From Flavobacterium sp. CBA20B-1 (GTDB lineage: Bacteria > Bacteroidota > Bacteroidia > Flavobacteriales > Flavobacteriaceae): a DNA stretch of 64,000 bases. Numbering within the stretch: position 1 is the stretch's first letter; each line of letters starts with the position of its first letter. The notes beneath the pieces are model-generated. The model was not told the DNA's origin. It saw only the letters and a program-made list of their open reading frames with translations, and made no database searches. Location of the stretch: contig NZ_CP092370.1 of NCBI RefSeq assembly GCF_028473145.1, forward strand, positions 62,001-126,000, in the 5' to 3' direction. A program made the translations under genes and the position numbers. Below, piece by piece: positions 43,729-52,356 of the stretch.

Positions 43729-45579
43729 TTACTCTACTTTATCCAACTCCACTTTTAAATTATCAATAATAAACTCTTGTCTATCAGGTGTGTTTTTGCC
43801 CATATAAAACTCCAATAATTTTTCTATAGACGAGGCTTTATCTAACATTACCGGTTCTAAACGAATATCTTGGCCAATAAAATTCACAAACTCATCGGGC
43901 GAAATTTCACCCAAACCTTTAAATCGGGTAATTTCGGGTTTTGGTTTTAATTCTTCAATAGCATCGATACGCTCTTGTTCTGAATAGCAATAGATGGTTT
44001 TCTTTTTATTGCGAACCCTAAAAAGCGGTGTTTGCAATATGTATAAATGCCCTTCTTTTATCAATTCTGGAAAAAATTGCAAGAAAAATGTAATCATTAA
44101 CAATCGAATGTGCATACCATCCACATCGGCATCGGTTGCAAGCACAATATTGTTGTATCGCAAATTTTCATAATCTTCTTCAATGTTCAAAGCGGCTTGC
44201 AATAAATTAAACTCTTCGTTTTCATACACAATTTTTTTCGACATTCCGTAGGTGTTCAACGGTTTTCCTCGCAAACTAAAAACGGCTTGTGTGTTTACAT
44301 CGCGCGATTTTGTGATGGAACCAGATGCTGAGTTTCCTTCTGTAATAAAAAGGGTACTTTCTAAACTTCTTGGGTTTTTGGCATCGGTTAAATGTATGCG
44401 GCAATCGCGCAGTTTTTTATTGTGTAGCGATGCTTTTTTTGCACGATCTTTTGCCAATTTACGAATACCCGAAAGTTCTTTGCGCTCGCGTTCTGCTTGA
44501 AGAATTTTTCGGAGCAATGCATCGGCGGTCTCTGGATTTTTATGTAAGAAATTGTCCAGATTTGTTTTTATAAAATCGTTGATGAAGGTACGAACAGTGG
44601 GCAAATCAGGTCCCATATCGGTTGATCCCAGTTTTGTTTTGGTTTGCGACTCAAAAACAGGTTCTTCTACTTTTACCGAAATAGCCGAAACAATGGATTT
44701 GCGAATATCCGATGCTTCAAAGTTTTTGTTGTAAAACTCTTTTATGGTGCGAACAATTGCTTCTTTAAATGCGGATAAGTGCGTGCCGCCTTGCGTGGTG
44801 TTTTGACCATTTACAAACGAATAGTATTCTTCGGAATACTGCGTTTTGCTGTGAGTTAAAGCAATTTCGATATCATTTCCGGTTAAATGAATAATCGGAT
44901 AAATCATATCTTCTTCGGTGATTGTTTCTTGTAATAGATCTTTTAAACCGTTTTCGGAAACAAACTTTTCGCCATTGTAAATTATCGTTAATCCTTTATT
45001 CAGGTAACAATAATTTTTAAGCATTCGCACAATGTAATCATTGCGGAATTTATAGTTTTTAAAAATGGTGTCATCTGCTGTAAAAGTAACTTTTGTTCCT
45101 TTGCGTTTGGTGGTTTCAACCAAATCTTCTTCTAAAGTTAAATTTCCGGCACTGAATTCAGCTGCTTTTTGTTGGTTATCGCGCACTGATTCTACACGAA
45201 AGTAAGACGATAAAGCGTTTACAGCTTTAGTACCTACACCATTTAAACCGACTGATTTTTTAAAAGCCTTAGAGTCATATTTTCCACCTGTATTCATTCG
45301 CGAAACCACTTCCACAACTTTTCCAAGCGGAATACCCCGACCGTAATCGCGTACCGAAACTGTGCGGTCTTTAATGGTGACTTCGATTGTTTTTCCGGCA
45401 CCCATTACAAATTCATCGATACAGTTGTCTAACACTTCTTTAATGAGAATATAAATACCATCATCAGGCGAAGAACCATCGCCTAATTTACCAATATACA
45501 TTCCCGGGCGTGTACGAATGTGTTCTTTCCAATCTAACGAGCGGATGTTATCTTCAGTATACTGAGATTCTTGTTGCAT
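43729..45579 (-). CDS. parE: DNA topoisomerase IV subunit B
   Basis: This 617-residue GHKL ATPase plus TOPRIM subunit has the ATP site [11 protein letters not shown] and [10 protein letters not shown], and the TOPRIM motifs [10 protein letters not shown] and [15 protein letters not shown]. The conserved lid segment reads [19 protein letters not shown], with Phe (F106) where E. coli ParE has Tyr105, the residue AMPylated by FicT proteins. The start is the ATG at 45579 ([17 protein letters not shown]); the longer ORF from 45684 adds 35 low-complexity residues in a region with promoter-like sequence. It is first in the parE-fic-rhuM-parC cluster. Confidence 0.93.
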   Translation of the reverse strand: MQQESQYTEDNIRSLDWKEHIRTRPGMYIGKLGDGSSPDDGIYILIKEVLDNCIDEFVMGAGKTIEVTIKDRTVSVRDYGRGIPLGKVVEVVSRMNTGGKYDSKAFKKSVGLNGVGTKAVNALSSYFRVESVRDNQQKAAEFSAGNLTLEEDLVETTKRKGTKVTFTADDTIFKNYKFRNDYIVRMLKNYCYLNKGLTIIYNGEKFVSENGLKDLLQETITEEDMIYPIIHLTGNDIEIALTHSKTQYSEEYYSFVNGQNTTQGGTHLSAFKEAIVRTIKEFYNKNFEASDIRKSIVSAISVKVEEPVFESQTKTKLGSTDMGPDLPTVRTFINDFIKTNLDNFLHKNPETADALLRKILQAERERKELSGIRKLAKDRAKKASLHNKKLRDCRIHLTDAKNPRSLESTLFITEGNSASGSITKSRDVNTQAVFSLRGKPLNTYGMSKKIVYENEEFNLLQAALNIEEDYENLRYNNIVLATDADVDGMHIRLLMITFFLQFFPELIKEGHLYILQTPLFRVRNKKKTIYCYSEQERIDAIEELKPKPEITRFKGLGEISPDEFVNFIGQDIRLEPVMLDKASSIEKLLEFYMGKNTPDRQEFIIDNLKVELDKVE

Positions 45580-45803
45580 AAATTGTAGTGAATTTGGGTA
45601 AAAATACATAATTTTATGCAGATTTGAAAGTGTTTTTATTGTGATTTTATTTGATATATATATTCGTAGAAATGTTTTTAGCAATACACAACTTTTTTTA
45701 AAATGATAGCTTAAATTTTGATTTAAACCTAGAAATATATTGCTTTCAAATACAAAAAAATAATAACAAAGAGACCGGATTCTTTTTTTAATAAAGGAAT
45801 TAG

Positions 45804-45811
45804 TAACTTTG
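45804..45811 (+). promoter_or_regulatory. -7 box of the CDF transporter gene
   Basis: TAACTTTG matches TAnnTTTG exactly. It ends one base before the first in-frame ATG (45813), which would put that ATG upstream of the transcription start; the second ATG at 45837 is therefore preferred. Confidence 0.6.
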
Positions 45812-45836
45812 AATGAGTATTAAAACGTTCGTATTA

Positions 45837-46829
45837 ATGAGCAATTCCGCCACCGAAAACTTTAAATTCCAACGGATAATTACCATTGTTGGAATACTTC
45901 TTTTTATTGTTAAAATATATGCTTGGTATGTCACCAATTCGGTTGCAATTCTTACCGATGCATTAGAGAGTACCATTAATGTTTTGGCTGGATTTATTGG
46001 TTTGTACAGCTTGTATTTGTCGGCATTACCAAAAGACCACAACCATCCCTATGGTCATGGAAAAGTAGAGTTTATCTCGGCAGCTATCGAAGGTTCATTG
46101 ATAAGTATTGCAGGTGTGGTTATAATTTATGAAGCCATTGGGGAATTGCAAAACCCTAAAGTCATTGAAAAATTAGATGTTGGTTTAATTCTAGTGGCAA
46201 TAACAGCTGTTATTAATTATATTTTGGGTTTTTATGCCATTCAAAAAGGAAAAAAAAATAATTCATTGGCACTGATTGCAAGTGGAAAACATTTGCAAAC
46301 CGATACTTATTCTACTATTGGAATTGTAATTGGATTGGTGGTTTTGTATTTCACAAAAATAGCTTGGATTGATAGCGTAACGGCATTGATTTTTGCAGCA
46401 TTTATCATTTTTACGGGATACAAAATTTTACGGGAATCGATTTCTGGGATTATGGATGAAACAGATAAATTACTGTTGAAAGAAGTGGTGGCTTTTTTAA
46501 ATGAAAAAAGACGTAAAAACTGGATTGATTTGCATAATTTACGCATCATTAAGTATGGAAGTACCTTGCATTTTGATTGTCACATGACAGTGCCTTGGTA
46601 TTTTAATATCGAAGAAGGACATAAAGAAGTGGATGCTTTGGAAGACACCGTAATAAATCATTTTGGTGATAGAATTGAACTTTTTGTGCACTTGGATGCT
46701 TGTAAAGAATATTCGTGTAACATTTGCAGTAAAATTGATTGTCCTGTGAGAAAACATCCGTTTCAAGAAAAAATTAACTGGACAATAGAGAATGTTTCTT
46801 TAAATAAAAAGCATAATAGTAATTTGTAG
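45837..46829 (+). CDS. cation diffusion facilitator (CDF) transporter
   Basis: This 330-residue transporter has six membrane helices and a C-terminal ferredoxin-like domain. The metal-binding segments are ILTDALESTINVLAGF (Asp, Asp-like site in helix 2) and the cytoplasmic loop KDHNHPYGHGKVEFISA with its His cluster. A Cys-rich end (CKEYSCNICSKIDCPVRKHPF) is unusual compared with FieF/ZitB and may bind metal. The likely role is Zn, Fe or Mn efflux. It is divergent from parE. Confidence 0.88.
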   Translation: MSNSATENFKFQRIITIVGILLFIVKIYAWYVTNSVAILTDALESTINVLAGFIGLYSLYLSALPKDHNHPYGHGKVEFISAAIEGSLISIAGVVIIYEAIGELQNPKVIEKLDVGLILVAITAVINYILGFYAIQKGKKNNSLALIASGKHLQTDTYSTIGIVIGLVVLYFTKIAWIDSVTALIFAAFIIFTGYKILRESISGIMDETDKLLLKEVVAFLNEKRRKNWIDLHNLRIIKYGSTLHFDCHMTVPWYFNIEEGHKEVDALEDTVINHFGDRIELFVHLDACKEYSCNICSKIDCPVRKHPFQEKINWTIENVSLNKKHNSNL

Positions 46830-46845
46830 ATTTTATTACATTTTG

Positions 46846-46940
46846 TCATTCCCATGCTACGACAAACTCAGTACATGCTAAAGGAGGAATCTCTTAGAGA
46901 AAGATTCTTCTATTCACAAAAATATCTGTACATCTGTGGC
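46846..46940. repeat. possible interspersed-repeat remnant
   Basis: The intergenic stretch after the CDF gene contains GGAATCTCTTAGAGA with a small hairpin (GAATCT and AGATTC arms) and an ATCTGTGGCAAAAA tail. Both strings remind me of short sequences seen repeatedly between genes in Flavobacteriaceae. Only one copy is present in this window, so repetition cannot be shown here. Confidence 0.25.
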
Positions 46941-46945
46941 AAAAA

Positions 46946-47707
46946 TCAAAGTATCAAAAACTGCTTTCGTCCTTTATCAAAAACAATATCATCGGTATCA
47001 AAAAAACGGTCAAAAACGCCTTGGTTAATTAGGCTGTTAGTAGTGTTGTGATAAAATTTCTCGTCTTTGAGCAACATAATTTCATCGCTTAACTGCAAAG
47101 CTAAATCTAAATCGTGCGTAGAAAATAAAATGCATTTATGGTGATTCGCACACAGTTTTCTTAACAATTTTAGCAGACGCACTTTGTGGTATAAATCTAA
47201 ATGTGTAGAGGGTTCGTCTAAGAAAATAAATGGTGTGTCCTGTACCACGGCTCTGGCAATAAGGCTGCGTTGCAACTGTCCGTCGCTTAATTGTGCAAGT
47301 TTTCTATTTTTTAAATCGATGATTTCGCAATCGTTCAAAGCGTTTTCAATAAGCAATTCATCTTGTTCCGAAAGCTTATCTAACCAATTTGTATAGGGTT
47401 GTCTGCCCAATTTTACCAATTCGTACACAGTGAGTTCTTTGTTCACATTTTCATTTGTAAGCACCACACTCACCATTTGGGCAAATTCGTGAACAGAAAA
47501 AGCATCCACATTTTGTTGGTTAATCAAAAGTTTTCCCTGCTGTTTATCAAGCAATCCCGAAATGGTTTTTAGCAAAGTAGATTTTCCAATACCGTTGCTT
47601 CCTAACAAAGCCGTGAGAGTACCTGTTTTCAATTCAAAATTCAAATCGGTAAACAGTGTTTTGTCTTTATAACCAATTGATAAATCTATTGCTTTGAACA
47701 CGTTCAT
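46946..47707 (-). CDS. ABC transporter ATP-binding protein, FecE/BtuD-like
   Basis: This 253-residue ATPase has Walker A GSNGIGKSTLL, the signature LSDGQLQRSLIARA, Walker B FIFLDEPSTHLD and the H-loop STHDLDLAL. The pattern fits the iron-siderophore/B12 (FecE) subfamily. No FecCD permease or binding protein is adjacent; instead it starts 3 bases after a MFS transporter gene and probably shares its transcript. The permease may be elsewhere, or the pair may work differently. Confidence 0.88.
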   Translation of the reverse strand: MNVFKAIDLSIGYKDKTLFTDLNFELKTGTLTALLGSNGIGKSTLLKTISGLLDKQQGKLLINQQNVDAFSVHEFAQMVSVVLTNENVNKELTVYELVKLGRQPYTNWLDKLSEQDELLIENALNDCEIIDLKNRKLAQLSDGQLQRSLIARAVVQDTPFIFLDEPSTHLDLYHKVRLLKLLRKLCANHHKCILFSTHDLDLALQLSDEIMLLKDEKFYHNTTNSLINQGVFDRFFDTDDIVFDKGRKQFLIL

Positions 47708-47710
47708 TTC

Positions 47711-48922
47711 TTAAATCTTTTTCATTATAAAATAAAAACCAATACTGGTAATTGCAATCATTGTGCAATTTACAATCCATAAGTTGGTAAAACCAAAATT
47801 TTCTGCAATATATGTTCCCAGCAAGGGCGATGTAATAAAGGCAATTGAAAACGAAATACCGTTTAATCCCATATATGATCCACGGTTTGAAGGTAAAGAT
47901 CTATTTACGGCTACGGTTGATGCAAAGGGCATAATTAAAATTTCGGAGATAGAAATTAAGAAAATCGAACTAAAAAGTATGAACTGGGTATGCGACGGTA
48001 TCAATACCAAAAATGCTGCACCGCAAAACAAACTACCAATAATCATGTTGGCAGAAAGGGTGAATTTTTTCTCGGCAAAATGTACCAATGCCATTTCCAG
48101 CACAAAAACAACAATTCCGTTAAAACCCATAAGCAATCCCACTTCTTTTTCATTCATAAAAGCCACATTCTTGTAAAAAAGAGGTAGTGTGTTTAAAATT
48201 TGAAAGAAACAAAAGGCATAAATAGCAATAAAAAAGCTGAAAATTAAAAAAATACCATCGGTATATGCCGATTTTACTTTTGCAACAGTTGCTGCTTTTT
48301 CAGCTATTACTTTCTTGGGTGCATTTCCTGCCCGATTTTTGAAATAAATAATAAAAAGTGTTCCAGCAATAAAAGACATACACGCATTGGCATAGAACAA
48401 AAAGTTATACGAGACCGCTGCTAAAAAGCCACCAATTGCCGGACCAATAGAATATCCCAAGTTTAAGGCCATTCGGTTTAATGAAAAAGCGCGAGTGATA
48501 TTCTCGGGTTTGGCATAAAATGAAACCGAAGCGCTGTTTGCCGGTCGAAACAATTCTTTAATTAAACTTAAAAAAAAGATGGCAACGCACAGGTTTTCAA
48601 AAGTGTTGAAAAGTGGTACAATCAAAAAAAACGGAATACTGCCAAACAAACTGCAAACCTGAATTTTAAACGAGCCAAATTGATCGGTGAGCCAACCACC
48701 AATAAAAGAACCCAAAATAGAACCCACACCAAACATACTTAAAACAATGCCGGCATTTTGCAAAGAAAAGTCTAAAACAGTAGCCATATATACGCCCAAA
48801 AAAGGCAATACCATTGAACCGCTTTGGTTTATAAACATCACCAAAGCCAATAACCAAGTAGCTTTTGAAAGTCCTTTGTAGGCACAAATGTAGTTTTGCC
48901 AATACTGTTTTAAAATATTCAT
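47711..48922 (-). CDS. major facilitator superfamily transporter
   Basis: This 403-residue protein has twelve membrane helices with an MFS drug-efflux type loop between helices 2 and 3 (GGWLTDQFGSFKIQ) and the conserved NLGYSIGPAIGGFLA in helix 5. The substrate is unknown. The ATG at 48922 is preferred over an upstream GTG at 48940, because the shorter form starts directly before the first helix. It is followed 3 bases later by an ABC ATPase gene and is divergent from transketolase. Confidence 0.85.
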   Translation of the reverse strand: MNILKQYWQNYICAYKGLSKATWLLALVMFINQSGSMVLPFLGVYMATVLDFSLQNAGIVLSMFGVGSILGSFIGGWLTDQFGSFKIQVCSLFGSIPFFLIVPLFNTFENLCVAIFFLSLIKELFRPANSASVSFYAKPENITRAFSLNRMALNLGYSIGPAIGGFLAAVSYNFLFYANACMSFIAGTLFIIYFKNRAGNAPKKVIAEKAATVAKVKSAYTDGIFLIFSFFIAIYAFCFFQILNTLPLFYKNVAFMNEKEVGLLMGFNGIVVFVLEMALVHFAEKKFTLSANMIIGSLFCGAAFLVLIPSHTQFILFSSIFLISISEILIMPFASTVAVNRSLPSNRGSYMGLNGISFSIAFITSPLLGTYIAENFGFTNLWIVNCTMIAITSIGFYFIMKKI

Positions 48923-48976
48923 TGTAAAAAAAGAAAACACAAGTGTTTATTAAATGTGAACAAAAATAGGAAGTTT

Positions 48977-49008
48977 TTGCGTGCAATCTTTTAAAAAACT
49001 TATCTTTG
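48977..49008 (+). promoter_or_regulatory. transketolase promoter
   Basis: TTG at 48977-48979, a 21-base spacer and TATCTTTG at 49001-49008 fit the Bacteroidota consensus. The ATG follows 27 bases later. Confidence 0.7.
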
Positions 49009-49035
49009 TGTACTATAAATTTTATGCGTTTATAA

Positions 49036-49884
49036 ATGAAACCAAACACACAACAATTACAAGACTTGGTAACACAAGTTCGAAGAGATGTTTTAAGAAT
49101 GGTGCATGCTGTAAATTCGGGTCATCCGGGTGGATCTTTAGGCTGTGCTGAATATTTTGTAGCATTGTATCAAGTACTTATGGATCGCAAAGATTCATTT
49201 GATATGGATGGCAAAAACGAAGACCTTTTCTTTTTATCAAACGGGCATATTTCGCCTGTATTTTACAGCGTTTTGGCGCGCAGCGGATACTTTCCGGTAA
49301 GCGAATTGGCTACTTTTAGAAAAATCGATTCGCGTTTACAAGGTCATCCAACCACTCACAGTCATTTACCGGGTGTTCGTATGGCATCGGGCTCGTTGGG
49401 GCAAGGGTTATCAGTGGCTTTGGGAGCTGCACAAGCCAAAAAGTTAAACAATGACGATAAATTGGTTTATGTGCTTATGGGTGATGGCGAATTGCAAGAA
49501 GGTCAAAATTGGGAGGCACTGATGTATGCTGCTGCTAATAAAGTAGATAACATTATTGCAACCATAGATTTAAACGGAAAACAAATCGACGGAACTACCG
49601 ATGAGGTATTGCACATGGGCAGTTTGCAAGCAAAATTTGAAGCTTTTGGATGGGATGTTTTAAGCATTGAAAAAGGTAACGATTTAGAAGCTGTTATCAA
49701 CGGATTGCAACAAGCAAAACAAAAAACAGGTAACAAAAAACCAATTATGGTTTTGTTACACACCGAAATGGGCAACGGTGTAGATTTTATGATGAACACA
49801 CATGCATGGCATGGTAAAGCACCCAATAACGAACAGTTGGAAAATGCTTTAAATCAAAATCTAGTTACCTTAGGAGATTATTAA
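49036..49884 (+). CDS. tktA: transketolase, N-terminal (thiamine-diphosphate) subunit
   Basis: This 282-residue protein covers the first domain of transketolase: VNSGHPGGSLGCAEYF and the thiamine-diphosphate motif VLMGDGELQEGQNWEALMYAA, with GDG-x(8)-N. It joins with the C-terminal subunit encoded at 51347 to transfer two-carbon units in the pentose phosphate pathway. Split transketolase is common in Bacteroidota and Archaea, with the two genes usually adjacent; here they are separated by a secreted-protein gene. Confidence 0.93.
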   Translation: MKPNTQQLQDLVTQVRRDVLRMVHAVNSGHPGGSLGCAEYFVALYQVLMDRKDSFDMDGKNEDLFFLSNGHISPVFYSVLARSGYFPVSELATFRKIDSRLQGHPTTHSHLPGVRMASGSLGQGLSVALGAAQAKKLNNDDKLVYVLMGDGELQEGQNWEALMYAAANKVDNIIATIDLNGKQIDGTTDEVLHMGSLQAKFEAFGWDVLSIEKGNDLEAVINGLQQAKQKTGNKKPIMVLLHTEMGNGVDFMMNTHAWHGKAPNNEQLENALNQNLVTLGDY

Positions 49885-49900
49885 TTTTAATTAAGCATTT

Positions 49901-51346
49901 ATGAAAAAAATTGTTTGTTTAGCACTAAGTTTAGTTGGGTTTGCAGGTATAGCTCAAAGCAATCAACCGGTAGAATTTACCAAAAGATTATATTATAAAA
50001 TAGAAGTTTCTAATAAAGATCAATACAGCCAAGAAGACTTCAATAATATCAATTATGATCATTATTTAAGCAAAAACAATTCGGAAAGCTTACTGTCTTT
50101 TTATTACAACAATTCTAATACAGCAATGTATGGCGGTAGCGAATCTAATTATTTCGTTAGTGAAAACTGGATGGTTCCTTTAACGGTTAGCGGCGTTTCA
50201 AAAACGGTAAACTATTCCCCGTATTCGGCTTTTAAAATTGTGAAAGACACCCAAGTTGTTTCAAAATTAAATCGCTCAGGCAGCATTAACGGAACAAGTT
50301 GTGATTATTACGCAATTTTAGAAGACATCAACAATAAAGAAAAGTATGATTTTTGTTTTTGTATCGATGCAACCAATAAAATCAATAATACAGAAGCCCT
50401 TTTTCCAAATGCAAATTTAAAAGGATTAATTTTATCGATAGAATATAATAATGAAGCTTCGTACAAATTGGTATTTCAATCTGCTGAAAATGTCAATTTG
50501 AAATTAGATATAGATGCGGATAAAGTTTCCAAAGATATTTCTGAATACCAAGAAAGTATTTTAAAAGAAGTGGCTGAAGAACCGGCTTACGCACCAACCG
50601 AAGCATATTATGGAGCTTATAAAGATCCGCTTTACACCTATAGTTTTGATGGCGATGACTTAACGAATTACGATTTATACAATTATATTTCGCCCCTTTA
50701 TTCGGTAACAACAAATGTTTTGTACAATACAAAAGAGTATGGTTCGGAAGAAGCACCACTCACGAGGGATCAAGTAGTTGCATTCTATAAAAAAGAATCT
50801 AAATCTTTGGTTAAAAACTTAAAGGCATCTCAATTGATTACTTCTGATCAAGCAAAAGAATTAAAGAAATTTTTTAAAGATCAAAACGAAAAAATCAAAC
50901 AATATGTGCCAAATACAGAAGTTGCCACAGATTATGCTGAAACAGATATGGTTGAAGAAGTCGTTACTGATGCTGCTTATGCAGAAGATTATGATTATTA
51001 CACAAAATATCAATCTGATTACAACGATATCAACATTGACCAAATCTCATTGGCTTATGATATTGATACAGAAAATAATGAACAAGTTAAACAATACGCA
51101 CCAAATTATTGCGATAATTTAAAAAACAGAATCCCTAATTTCCAGAATAATGAATTAAAAAAACACGTTCACAATTTAACAGGACATTTTTGTGATTTAT
51201 ACCTATATAATAATGGTGGAAGTGTGGATTATTTTGGAACGATCAACAGCATGCGAAAAAGCTTGTTAGAAATAGAAAAATTACGAAGCAGTTTATCGCA
51301 AAAAGATCAAAAATTACTTTTAGAATTCATAAAGATTTTAGATTAA
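49901..51346 (+). CDS. secreted hypothetical protein between the transketolase halves
   Basis: This 481-residue protein has a signal peptide (KKIVCLALSLVGFAGIAQS). The mature part is rich in Tyr, Asn and Asp, has an acidic Tyr-rich middle (about residues 340-385) and a Cys-containing C-terminal domain (YCDNLKNRIPNF ... LTGHFCDLYLY). I recognise no family. It begins 16 bases after the first transketolase gene and its stop codon directly abuts the second one's ATG, so it is translated within the same operon. An unrelated envelope function carried by the operon is most likely. Confidence 0.7.
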   Translation: MKKIVCLALSLVGFAGIAQSNQPVEFTKRLYYKIEVSNKDQYSQEDFNNINYDHYLSKNNSESLLSFYYNNSNTAMYGGSESNYFVSENWMVPLTVSGVSKTVNYSPYSAFKIVKDTQVVSKLNRSGSINGTSCDYYAILEDINNKEKYDFCFCIDATNKINNTEALFPNANLKGLILSIEYNNEASYKLVFQSAENVNLKLDIDADKVSKDISEYQESILKEVAEEPAYAPTEAYYGAYKDPLYTYSFDGDDLTNYDLYNYISPLYSVTTNVLYNTKEYGSEEAPLTRDQVVAFYKKESKSLVKNLKASQLITSDQAKELKKFFKDQNEKIKQYVPNTEVATDYAETDMVEEVVTDAAYAEDYDYYTKYQSDYNDINIDQISLAYDIDTENNEQVKQYAPNYCDNLKNRIPNFQNNELKKHVHNLTGHFCDLYLYNNGGSVDYFGTINSMRKSLLEIEKLRSSLSQKDQKLLLEFIKILD

Positions 51347-52300
51347 ATGAAAAAATACACCAACTTAGGAAGTAAAGATACACGCTCTGGTTTCGGAGCG
51401 GGATTAACAGAATTAGGACAAAAGAACGAAAACGTTGTGGCGTTGTGTGCCGATTTAATTGGCTCATTAAAAATGGACGATTTTAAGAAGAATCATCCGG
51501 AACGTTTCTTTCAGGTAGGAATTGCCGAAGCGAATATGATTGGTATGGCTGCCGGTATGACCATTGGCGGTAAAATTCCTTTTACAGGAACGTTTGCCAA
51601 CTTTTCAACAGGCCGCGTTTATGATCAAATTCGCCAGTCGGTTGCCTATTCAGAGAAAAACGTAAAAATTTGTGCATCGCATGCCGGATTAACTTTGGGA
51701 GAAGACGGTGCAACGCATCAAATTTTAGAAGATATTGGCTTAATGAAAATGTTGCCTGGGATGACCGTGATTAACACTTGCGATTACAACCAAACCAAAG
51801 CTGCAACATTGGCAATTGCCGATCACCAAGGACCGGTTTATTTGCGTTTTGGTCGCCCGGTTGTGCCAAATTTCATTCCAGAAGATATGCCGTTTGAAAT
51901 TGGTAAAGCTGTACTTTTATCAGAAGGAACCGATGTTACCATTGTAGCAACTGGTCATTTGGTTTGGGAAGCTTTGCAGGCTGCTGAAGAATTAGAAAAA
52001 GATGGAATTTCTGCTGAAGTAATAAATGTACACACCATAAAACCGTTAGATGAAGAAACGATTTTAAAATCGGTAGCAAAAACCGGTTGTATCGTAACTG
52101 CAGAAGAGCACAACTATTTAGGTGGTTTAGGCGAAAGTGTTGCAGGTGTTTTAGCTTTAAATAAACCAACTCCGCAAGAATTTGTTGCAGTGAACGATGT
52201 TTTTGGAGAATCGGGAACACCAGAAGCTTTAATGGAAAAATACGGTTTAAACGCAAAATCAATCGTAGAAAAAGCAAAAAAAGCAATCAGCAGAAAATAG
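51347..52300 (+). CDS. tktB: transketolase, C-terminal (pyrimidine-binding) subunit
   Basis: This 317-residue protein covers the Pyr domain and the C-terminal domain of transketolase: [31 protein letters not shown] with the catalytic Glu that activates thiamine diphosphate, [15 protein letters not shown] and VYLRFGRP. It completes the enzyme made by the gene at 49036. The start codon directly follows the stop of the inserted secreted-protein gene. A terminator follows 13 bases after its end. Confidence 0.93.
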   Translation: MKKYTNLGSKDTRSGFGAGLTELGQKNENVVALCADLIGSLKMDDFKKNHPERFFQVGIAEANMIGMAAGMTIGGKIPFTGTFANFSTGRVYDQIRQSVAYSEKNVKICASHAGLTLGEDGATHQILEDIGLMKMLPGMTVINTCDYNQTKAATLAIADHQGPVYLRFGRPVVPNFIPEDMPFEIGKAVLLSEGTDVTIVATGHLVWEALQAAEELEKDGISAEVINVHTIKPLDEETILKSVAKTGCIVTAEEHNYLGGLGESVAGVLALNKPTPQEFVAVNDVFGESGTPEALMEKYGLNAKSIVEKAKKAISRK

Positions 52301-52313
52301 TTTATTCAATTAA

Positions 52314-52352
52314 CAACCTTGCCAAAGTATTAAATTTTGGCAAGGTTTTATT
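52314..52352. terminator. terminator between transketolase and the peroxidase gene
   Basis: AACCTTGCCAAA and TTTGGCAAGGTT form a 12-bp stem with a loop of about 9 bases and flanking T and A tracts, suitable for both converging transcripts. Confidence 0.85.
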
Positions 52353-52356
52353 GTTT

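Noticed and set aside
48666-49049. 127-residue minus-strand ORF overlapping the MFS gene
   Set aside because: It is an out-of-frame reading of the MFS N-terminal part and shows the odd Phe/Tyr/Cys/Lys composition of a shadow frame.
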